From positions 573,519 through 588,337 of the forward strand of contig MU069439.1 in NCBI GenBank assembly GCA_002284615.2: a stretch of DNA of 14,819 nucleotides. The letters run 5' to 3'. Under the pieces are notes generated by a model. That model did no database searches. It had not been told where the DNA came from and saw nothing but the letters and a program-made list of their open reading frames with translations. The position numbers were made by a program, and so were the translations under genes. The stretch's first letter is position 1. Each line of letters starts with the position of its first letter. The stretch comes from Dunaliella salina. Its lineage: Eukaryota; Chlorophyta; Chlorophyceae; Chlamydomonadales; Dunaliellaceae. Of this stretch, positions 9,160-14,819 are shown one piece after another.

Positions 9160-9565
9160 CTGTGCCATCACAGGCACATGCATCCCTACCCATCACAAGC
9201 AGGTGCACCCCTGTGCCATCGCGACTCAGGCAGAGGCATCCCTGTGCCACCACGAGCAGATGCACACCTTACACAGGAAGATGCATCCCTGTGCCATGGC
9301 AACACAGGCACATGCAACACTGTGCCATCACAGGCACATGCATCCCTACCCATCACAAGCAGGTGCATCCCTGTGCCATGGCGACTCAGGCAGACGTAGT
9401 ACTGCCCATCACAAGCACGTGCATTGCTGGCACTGGCAGATGTATCCCTAACACAGGCAGATGCATCACTGTACCATCATGGCCAGATGCATTACTTTGC
9501 CATCACAGGCACATGCATCCCTGCCCATCACAAGCACATGCATCCCTGTGCCATGGCAACATGGC
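9160..9565. repeat. CA-rich minisatellite, about 25-32 bp units
   Basis: Irregular tandem array of units such as tgcatccctgtgccatcaca + ggcaca (26 bp), tgcatccctacccatcacaa + gcagg (25 bp) and a longer form with ccatggcaacacaggcaca (about 31 bp). About 14-15 units are present, and some blocks are repeated as higher-order pairs (9157-9216 resembles 9319-9378). The plus strand is nearly free of T-initiated stop triplets, so long frames (8790-10031, 8882-9451 and others) are open in all three frames. These are treated as composition artefacts. The array lies 270-670 bp downstream of the minus-strand helicase stop and may be within its 3' UTR. Confidence 0.85.
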
Positions 9566-9719
9566 AACACAGCAATTACAGTGCACAAAATCGTCTACCT
9601 GCCTGTGTGTCTCACAGCATTCACGCCCGACAGAGGGGCACCACTGTGCCCTTGACCGCTCACCATCATCACCTATGCTGCAGATGAGCTGCATCGTACA
9701 CAGCCTCTTGTTCCTTCCG

Positions 9720-9760
9720 CAGACAGACTGCATCATCATTGACTGTTGTCGCCTTGCACT
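9720..9760. repeat. Duplicate of the helicase C-terminal codons and stop
   Basis: On the plus strand cagacagactgcatcatcat + tgactgttgtcgccttgcac parallels 9814-9854, which covers the last codons and stop of the helicase gene, 94 bp away. On the minus strand this copy would read VQGDNSQ-stop, against MQGDDSR-stop in the gene. It looks like a local tandem duplication of the gene's end now lying in the 3' UTR. Confidence 0.6.
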
Positions 9761-9829
9761 GACAAATCCTTCATGTTACGCTGCTGTTCTAGCCCCATGC
9801 TGCTCCTGTGTCACAGACAAGCTGCGCCA

Positions 9830-9992
9830 TCATCGACTGTCGTCGCCTTGCATCGTCACACCTTTCATCCAGGCCTGGTGCTGCGCAGCCCAACGCAGCC
9901 ATGCATTCCATGTGCTGTCAGACTTCAGAGTGTCTGGGTTGCCTACGACAATGAGCCCACGCTTGGCGCGGGTTATTGCCACGTTGAGCCGC
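9830..9992 (-). CDS. Helicase terminal exon with motif VI
   Basis: Opens after gcaagtgcag on the minus strand with one base completing the split Arg codon. It then reads [18 protein letters not shown], then [16 protein letters not shown], and ends MQGDDSR with TGA at 9830-9832: 163 nt, 53 codons plus stop. NVAITRAK is motif VI, whose arginine contacts the nucleotide phosphate in this family. Two decayed copies of its first part lie upstream in the preceding intron. The C-terminal tail after RWAAQH is short and not recognised. Confidence 0.88.
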
Positions 9993-10558
9993 CTGCACTT
10001 GCGGCGTGTTGCACGTGCAGGGCACTGTTAATGTTTTGTCAGACTTTTAGGTCTCTGGGTTGACCACCATGATGAGCCCATGTTTGGCACGTGCTATTGC
10101 CACGCTGAGCTGGCTGCACTTGCGGCGTATTGCATGCAAGAGTCATTGAGAATTTGTTTCGCCAGATTCTTAGGCCTCCGGGTTGCCCACCACAATGAGC
10201 TCACGTTGAGCTGCCTGCACTTCCGGCGTGTTGCGTCCAAAGGGTATTGACAACATGTGTGTGCTGTGGAACTAGGAAGAAGCAGCGCAAGGAAGTAGGA
10301 AGCTTGCGCACCTGTGCACACACAACCAGGGTTTCGGGTTGTGTAAACACTTGTCCAGTCCAAACACATGTGACACATCGCAAACACCTGGGAGATTGCA
10401 GGGTTGCATAAATGAGCACACAAGCTTGGAGGCCAATACACATACGCAAGGAGATTCTGCGTTTGTTCATTTGTTGCTTGCCTCTGGCATTTGATGTCCC
10501 AATAGAAGAGGGCAGCAACAAAACCAAAAACAGCAAGAGCTTAAAATCAGGAATGGCT

Positions 10559-10594
<36 letters not shown>

Positions 10595-13407
10595 GTAATC
10601 TGACAGAAACCCAACGGAGCCTGTCGCGTTGCTGCGGACTGTGCTGAACACGATGACCTCCTTCTCACGGCCCTGCAATCAGAACGTTAATGGCTGTGTG
10701 CGGGAAGGTATGCTTGTGCCATGCCATTCTTGACTAATACATGAAATATAGTGCGCTGAATGCTTGAAATACTAATGTGTCAGACAGCGCAACAGAAGCC
10801 AAACAGTGACAAAAAAGAAAAGAGGACACGAAGAGAGGATTTGTGCGACAATTAAGCACACCTGGAAGCCGTCCACGGATTTGATTTCAAGCAAGCTTGC
10901 CATGCTGCTTCCTGTTGCAGCATCTTCAGTCAAAATACCTGCGTGGAGATGTTCCAAACAATTTCTGTGTCCACTGTGGTGCAAAGAATCTGTGTTGTCA
11001 TTGCCCAAGCAGGAAAAATGGCAGAGGTAGGCGACGAAGGCCCCAAACAGGGGTCCTTTTGAAATGTTCCTTTAGCAAGGTGCCCCCACTTGGTACTATT
11101 CGTGCTTAGCATCAAATGGTAGCCTTCCAAAGCTCCTTAATTTGAAAAGTAGCACTTGGGGCCACTTCTGCTATTTGCCCAAACGTGAAACCTACTTTTC
11201 GAGCAAGCACCTACCATACCTGGCCAGCCACTGTACCAAATTAGGTGATTTGTAATGATTGGTGTCCTTGAACCAAAAATATATTGTTGCAAAAAAAAAT
11301 GGAGTGAAGAGACCCAGTGGTTGGTCAGATACTAATTTCAGCCATTTCCCTTAGAGAAAATCCAGCACTGGGGGTGCCAAAAAGGGCTACTTTTGACCTC
11401 CTTCATTCCCACTTTTGAATAAGCAGGATGTTAGCATATCATACAAGGGTCATTGAGAAAATATTTTCAGGGGGGAAAATGGTCCCAGGGTGGAGCTGTG
11501 GGCCATTTTAGGGTGATCTGAGGCCAGGAGAGTGAGCTGGGGTCAACCGATTATCATCATTTTTCCGGTGAAAGTGTTTCTTATTTATATCATAATGGTC
11601 GGCCTGGTCAGATTTGAAAAATATTGGCAGAAAAGAATATTTTCAGGAATTTGGGCTCGTCGCCTACTTCTGGAAAAATGGCCTTCAAAACTGAGCAGCC
11701 TTGCAACCGTTTGAACATGCCTTCTGGACTCACCATCTGCAGCCCCATCCCTGCTACTGCCCCTTCCTTTGCCAAACCTTCCACTGGAGCTCAAAGGCCC
11801 CAGCACCTGCTGCAGATGCCAAACTTGCCCCTGTGTCGACAGCACAGCCAAGGTCAGGAATGGGCTGTGGAAATTGTGCTGGCAGAACAGCTGAGGGCAA
11901 AAATGGGCAGTTGAAACTGTGTTGGCAGCACGCCAAGTGCAAAAAAGGGCTGAGGAACTGTGTTGGCAGCACAGCTCAGGGCAAATACGCGCAGTGAAAA
12001 CTTTGTTGGCAGCACGCCAGGGGCAAGAATGGGCCGAGGGAAGCTCTTGCAACACAATTGATTCAGCTGTCGTGGCAGCTAAGCCAAGGGTAAGACTGGT
12101 CAGTGAGAAATCTTTGCAACACACTCTATCAAGCTCTGTGTTAGAAGCACACAGCCAAGAGCAAGAATCAGCTGTGAGCAGCTCATGCAACACACTTTGT
12201 TTAGCTCCGTGTTGGCAGCACAGCCAAAAATGATAAGATTGAAGCTAGCCTTCCAGCCAAAGAATCTTTTAGCCTGCAAAGCACCAAGAGCAGCATTTCT
12301 CGCACATGACCCTTTTCCCAACTGCACTGGGACAGCAACACACTCAGCACAGTCCTTATATTAGATACAAAGGGCTGTGAGCTCATCCTTTCTCAACCAA
12401 AGAGCTCTGCCGGGGCAAGAATGCAGGCGCTTCAGCGCTATGTCGTTTTTGTGATTCATGTCATCCAGCTTGTTCATTTGCAGAGAAGTGCTGGCCAAGG
12501 ACAGCAAAAGCTATGCTAAACAGAGATTACCTGATAGGGACTGATGATGCCAATGTCTTCAAGCCCCCTGGGGAGGCCTCTGCCAGCCAGAAGCTGCTGC
12601 ACGATAGTGAGCACCTGCAGCATCGCAGCAGGTACCACACCACCAAAGCGCAGTGAGCACATGCAGCATCGCAGCAGGTGCTACACCAGCAAAGCACAGC
12701 GAGCACCTGCAGCATCGCAGCAGGTGCAGTAACAGCACAGCAAAGCACACTGAGCACCTGCATCATCGCAGCAGGCAACACACCAGCAGAGCGCAGTGAG
12801 CTAACGTTCTCGGTGGGAAGGTTTGTGGGACTCACTGTTAGCGTCCATGCCGATGTTGGGCCCTCCTTCATGCATGCTGGTCGTCCAGCAGACTTTTTAC
12901 AATGTGGGCACGCGCGGCATTACAGCAGGTACCATACCAGCAGAGCAATGTGCCGAGAGGAAGCACAGCAGTGAGTCCAGCGGTAGCAGGCACCTGTCAA
13001 GCGCTTCCAACACCCCGAGCACCATCAGAGGTACCACTGTGCCACCAGAGCGCTCAGTCAGATGAAAGCATTCAAGCACCCCTAGCATCACCAGAGGTAC
13101 CACTGTGCCACCAGAGCTCTCAGTCAGATGAAAGCATTCAAGCACCCCTAGCATCACCAGAGGTACCACTGTGCCACCAGAGCGCTCAGTCAGATGAAAG
13201 CAAGCTGCAGCAGCAGCAGCAGCAGCAGCAAGCACCTGTTGAGCACTGGGACTTGCTGCAGCATAACAGCGGTGCCACCGCATTGAAATACCTGCCGAGA
13301 AAGCACAATATAGTCGAGCACTCGCATGCAGTTGTAAGCGCTTCAGCATTTCTGGCATCATCAGTAGCACTGTGCCACCACAGTGCCTTGTCAGATGGCA
13401 GCAAGCT

Positions 13408-13468
<61 letters not shown>

Positions 13469-14787
13469 TAGCAGCAGCAGCAGCAGCAAGCACCTGTCGA
13501 GCACTGGGACTCGCTGCAGCATGACACCAAGTGCCACACCCAACAAATAACTAGAATTGTATGTGGTTATTAAAAACGCAGTAACTACATACTATTTTAG
13601 TCATCTTTTTCATTTACATTAACGTAATTTGAGGAATCAACACCTTGCCAAGAAAGCACAGTACATCCAGCAACTGCACGCAATGGCCAAGCGCTTCAAC
13701 ACCTGTGGCATGACAGAAACGTGCCAAAGCATGCTGCCAAGAGCAGCACTGAGGGGTGTGCCCCATCAGTCGCAGGCTCCTGTCAAGCGCTTCGCCACTT
13801 GCAACAGCAGGTGCCTCGTCAGCAGAGCACCATATGCCGAGAGCACAGTCTGCCCAGCAGTCAGTTTGCGCCCGTCAAGCTTCATCACCTGAAGCATGAA
13901 TGGAAGCACTGTGCCAGCAGGCATCACTGCCGAGGCAGGGCAGTGTGCCCAGCAGCAGCACAGACAAATGGTACAAAGTGTGTCCTGCAGCCCTTGAGCA
14001 TGTTGCCCTTGATAGAACACCAGACATGCGCGAAGTGCACAAACACCCCAAGCATGATCAGAAGCGCTGTGCCACAGAGCGCCTTGTTAGGTGATAGCAA
14101 GCTGCTGCAGCAGCAGCGAGCACCTGTTGGGCATAGCAAGATTGGAAGCACAATGCCAGCAGAAAACCTTGCCGACGAAGCACAGAGTGCCGACGAAGCA
14201 CAGAGTGCCATCGAAGCAGAGTGCGGCTGCTGGTTTCTGTCGAGCTCAAAATCTAATAGCCAGTGCGAAATGGCAAATGCACATGTTGATACATGTTTGG
14301 CGCATGGCATTGCAACAGATTTTTCAACAAGTACCTGGATGGAAGCGATAATTTGAGGAGGGAAACTTGCCAGACCCAGTGTTTTGGGCAGCTTCTTGAT
14401 CTTGGCAGGCCTCAAGCAATTACGGGTGGTGAGGCTCTTTGTAGCTGTTTTGGGGATCTTGAATCTGTTTCCCACAGATTCTGATGTCCAACGCAGCACT
14501 CAAAGAAAGCAAGAAAGAAAAGAAGACCTATGTTTGCCGCATGTGTTCAGGAAAGAACGGATGCCCTAAGTAAAGGGCCCCAACAAAATCCCCGAGCCAA
14601 TTTCGATTAGAAATCGAACCCAAATCTCCCCCTAGGCCCCTGATGCAGGCGCCATGGCACGTAAGGCAGCACTCATGCATACCTGCTGGGCCTCAGATCG
14701 ATTGCGCAGGGAGTGGCCCGAGACATCATCTGCATTGCTTGTGCGCTCCTCCAGGGACCCAGTGACGGGGATGAAGCAAACAGGCAC
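9830..14787 (-). CDS. UPF1-like superfamily 1 helicase, C-terminal part (six exons)
   Basis: Exons 14683-14787, 12531-12614, 11734-11830, 10862-10938, 10593-10672 and 9830-9992 join to 606 nt. They encode 201 residues and TGA with no internal stop, all introns GT-AG, and phases 0, 0, 1, 0 and 2 matching at each junction. In order, the protein shows [33 protein letters not shown], a Gly/Ser/Arg-rich linker, motif [17 protein letters not shown], then [19 protein letters not shown] (motif VI with the arginine finger) and VVGNPDTL. This is the second RecA-like domain of ATP-dependent RNA/DNA helicases related to UPF1, SEN1, SMUBP2 and DNA2. The ATP-binding Walker motifs and any N-terminal domains lie beyond the right edge. 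The linker between SPYQ and [10 protein letters not shown] is about 48 residues, roughly twice that of typical UPF1. The subfamily, and whether the substrate is RNA or DNA, cannot be decided here. Confidence 0.88.
10037..10159 (-). pseudogene. Decayed motif VI pseudo-exon, copy 2
   Basis: Keeps a gcaagtgcag acceptor and the same phase, so it could be spliced to the upstream exon. TRAK has become ARAK and the frame stops right after NPET. If used, it would replace the last 30-odd residues with a truncation. Confidence 0.75.
10160..10250 (-). pseudogene. Decayed motif VI pseudo-exon, copy 3
   Basis: Keeps gaagtgcag and QLNV, but a deletion of about 22 bp removes the core of motif VI and changes frame. 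The recognisable strand LIVVGNPEA survives only in another frame. Confidence 0.7.
10562..10592. repeat. CA microsatellite forming a splice donor
   Basis: A 31-bp CA run that on the minus strand is GT repeated from the first intronic base after exon 10593-10672. The 5' splice site is therefore CAG followed directly by GTGTGTGTGT. Confidence 0.95.
10593..10672 (-). CDS. Helicase exon: end of motif V to GFLSDYR
   Basis: Follows gttctgattgcag and reads [18 protein letters not shown] then SVGFLSDY plus two bases of Arg (80 nt). GREKE completes the motif V begun by the previous exon, and VRSN...GFL..YRR is the usual lead into motif VI. The donor is the GT microsatellite described separately. Confidence 0.9.
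10862..10938 (-). CDS. Helicase exon ending in SVDGFQ (start of motif V)
   Basis: Follows acatctccacgcag, starts with two bases completing a Gly codon, and reads [15 protein letters not shown] then [10 protein letters not shown] before a GTGTGC donor (77 nt). The family's motif V is split exactly after the Gln by the next intron, which is only 189 bp long. Confidence 0.88.
10939..11733 (-). other. Helicase intron 3
   Basis: 795-bp intron between GTGAGT at its start (11728-11733) and ccacgcag at its end. Nothing else coding or repetitive was recognised in it. Several short frames on both strands are shadows. Confidence 0.6.
11734..11830 (-). CDS. Helicase exon: GQV helix and Gly/Ser-rich linker
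   Basis: Follows gctgtcgacacag and reads [17 protein letters not shown] then [15 protein letters not shown] plus one base, ending at a consensus donor G|GTGAGT (97 nt). SPYQ from the previous exon joined to GQV gives the family pattern SPY-x-x-Q-V followed by a helix. The Gly/Ser/Arg-rich part is longer than in typical relatives. Confidence 0.85.
11831..12230. repeat. Minisatellite of about 42 bp abutting a splice acceptor
   Basis: Units based on tgttggcagcacagc then agggcaagaatgggc repeat with spacings of 43, 43, 41 and 43 bp (ggcag cores at 11838, 11881, 11924, 11965 and 12008). A more degenerate part follows with units of about 75 bp (gcaacacactt...agctc...tggcagcacagccaa) to about 12230. 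The array lies in helicase intron 2 and its first unit runs up to the 3' splice site at 11830/11831. Confidence 0.8.
12531..12614 (-). CDS. Helicase exon with DIGIISPYQ
   Basis: Follows gcgatgctgcag and reads [15 protein letters not shown] then [13 protein letters not shown] before a GTAATC donor (84 nt, phase 0 at both ends). Joined to the preceding exon it gives S-x-R-N-x-x-E-A-x-x-V followed by a helix and the IGIISPY strand, the usual order upstream of motif V in UPF1-like helicases. Its acceptor and first bases are part of the 46-bp repeat unit. Confidence 0.9.
12606..12794. repeat. 46-bp minisatellite containing a splice acceptor
   Basis: Four units (starts 12606, 12652, 12698 and 12749; lengths 46, 46, 51 and 46) based on agtgagcacctgcagcatcg then cagcaggt..cac..cagcaaagc. 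On the minus strand each unit holds gcgatgctgcag followed by gtgctca, that is, the acceptor and first codons of exon 12531-12614. Confidence 0.9.
13028..13200. repeat. 66-bp near-perfect tandem repeat
   Basis: Units starting gaggtaccactgtgccacca at 13028, 13094 and 13160 are nearly identical, with one gcgct/gctct difference seen in the middle. The period is a multiple of three, so frames stay open on both strands, but nothing else suggests coding. It is the youngest-looking array in the intron. Confidence 0.92.
13208..13228. repeat. CAG triplet repeat, 7 units
   Basis: Seven CAG followed by CAAGCACCTG. Transcribed from the minus-strand gene it is a CUG run in intron 1. Confidence 0.95.
13409..13489. 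repeat. CAG triplet repeat, 15 pure units plus interrupted tail
   Basis: Fifteen pure CAG (13409-13453), then CAA, three CAG, CAA, TAG, five CAG and CAA. In the helicase pre-mRNA this is (CUG)n. Frames reading polyglutamine, polyalanine or polycysteine across it are repeat artefacts, and the plus frame stops at the TAG at 13469. Confidence 0.95.
14171..14224. repeat. 18-bp tandem repeat, three units
   Basis: gccgacgaagcacagagt twice (14171-14206) and then gccatcgaagcagagtgc. Lies in helicase intron 1. Confidence 0.9.
14575..14670 (-). repeat. Possible tRNA-derived SINE fragment in intron 1
   Basis: On the minus strand, catggcgcctgcatc (A-box-like) is followed about 25 bp later by gggagatttgggttcgattt, a good polymerase III B box context that resembles the 1595-1740 element (ggagatctgggttcaaccc). 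It begins close to the 5' splice site of the intron. No tail or target duplication was identified. Confidence 0.35.
14683..14787 (-). CDS. Helicase exon upstream of the SPY strand (first in window)
   Basis: Bounded by aaaatgctcag before and CAG|GTATGC after, it reads [18 protein letters not shown] then [17 protein letters not shown] (105 nt, phase 0 both ends). PVCFIPV is a strand like the one after the QYRM region in this family, and [10 protein letters not shown] corresponds to the S-x-x-N-x-x-E-A segment. The plus strand is also open here, but only the minus strand has matching splice sites and continues into the helicase. The acceptor lacks a strong pyrimidine tract and follows a CA microsatellite. 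Confidence 0.82.
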
Positions 14788-14819
14788 CTGAGCATTTTAG
14801 TGTGTGTGCGTGTGTGTGT
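14788..14819 (-). other. Start of an upstream helicase intron, cut by the window edge
   Basis: The minus strand reads CA-rich microsatellite and then actaaaatgctcag, a usable branch-like ctaaaat and a CAG acceptor. The preceding exons, expected to carry Walker A, Walker B and QYRM motifs, should lie to the right. Confidence 0.6.

Larger units (their letters stand above)
9916..10250 (-). repeat. Tandem triplication of the motif VI exon and its splice acceptor
   Basis: Three units of about 121-123 bp begin near 9916, 10037 and 10160. Each has an intron end (gcaagtgcag or variant), the start of the motif VI exon and its GNP-type strand. The copy in 9916-10036 belongs to the intact last exon. 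The middle copy reads [20 protein letters not shown] and then a stop. The copy at 10160-10250 has lost about 22 bp covering the TRAK codons and shifts frame. The two broken copies therefore sit as pseudo-exons inside the last intron. Confidence 0.85.
12615..14682 (-). other. Helicase intron 1, filled with tandem repeats
   Basis: A 2,068-bp intron, GTATGC at its start and gatgctgcag at its end. Nearly all of 12600-14230 consists of related repeat material rich in cagcag, agcacctg and gtgccacca words: the 46-bp and 66-bp arrays, two CAG runs, an 18-bp array and degenerate relatives at 12900-13020, 13230-13400, 13640-13960 and 14030-14140. An AT-rich unique patch lies at about 13540-13640. A possible SINE remnant lies near the donor. 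Confidence 0.75.

Noticed and set aside
8790..10031. 413-codon plus-strand open frame
   Set aside because: It spans the CA-rich minisatellite and then runs antisense through the real terminal helicase exon. Other frames are equally open over the repeats and no domain is visible.
10308..10315. cacctgtg as a helicase AQV-type codon set after SPYQ
   Set aside because: It lies downstream of the motif V exon in gene order. The correct GQV codons are at the start of exon 11734-11830, where phases match.
11585..12193. 202-codon minus-strand open frame as a single gene
   Set aside because: Only 11734-11830 within it is supported as coding, with matching splice sites and phase. The upstream part is the 42-bp repeat array read through, and the part after the GTGAGT donor is intron.
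12902..13471. 189-codon plus-strand frame ending in polyglutamine
   Set aside because: It consists of the 66-bp and CAG arrays. It lies antisense within a helicase intron, and the overlapping minus-strand frames (polyalanine, polycysteine) are just as long.
9160..14230. CRISPR array
   Set aside because: The tandem units are contiguous and vary in length, with no unique spacers of constant size, and the context is eukaryotic.
13721..14356. 211-codon plus-strand frame and overlapping minus frame 13924-14499
   Set aside because: Both lie inside helicase intron 1 in degenerate repeat sequence and lack recognisable motifs.

Overview
This is eukaryotic nuclear DNA: split genes with GT-AG introns, an AATAAA poly(A) signal, long CA/GT microsatellites, minisatellites, a CAG triplet array and possible tRNA-derived SINE fragments. 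Nothing bacterial or viral was recognised. The lineage cannot be fixed from the sequence alone. Large repeat-filled introns and sparse genes fit a big-genome plant (fern- or lycophyte-like) or a repeat-rich animal; I lean weakly to a plant.

The main gene is on the minus strand at the right side. Six exons (14683-14787, 12531-12614, 11734-11830, 10862-10938, 10593-10672, 9830-9992) join in one uninterrupted frame of 606 nt (201 codons plus stop) with phases that match at all five junctions. They encode the C-terminal end of a superfamily 1 helicase of the UPF1/SEN1/SMUBP2/DNA2 type: a DIGIISPYQ segment, motif V SVDGFQGREKE and motif [12 protein letters not shown]. The N-terminal helicase part lies beyond the right edge of the window.

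A second gene on the plus strand ends at the left edge. Its last exon is 741-862, followed by a 3' UTR and AATAAA at 1160. I do not recognise the protein. The two genes point toward each other, leaving about 8.6 kb between their stop codons.

That intervening region (about 1.2-9.8 kb) holds no convincing intact gene. It contains two diverged, oppositely oriented copies of a protein-derived repeat (2.2-2.5 and 5.3-5.57 kb), a frame-broken coding-like fragment (2.79-3.08 kb) that shares a segment with 3.79-3.84 kb, a candidate inverted-repeat-bounded element (6.26-7.69 kb), and a CA-rich minisatellite just downstream of the helicase stop (9.16-9.56 kb).

The striking feature is how tandem repeats meet the helicase gene's splice sites. 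A 46-bp array copies the 3' splice site of exon 2, a 42-bp array abuts that of exon 3, a GT microsatellite forms the 5' splice site of exon 5, and the motif VI exon is present three times with only one intact copy. The first intron also carries a CAG/CTG triplet run read as CUG in the transcript.
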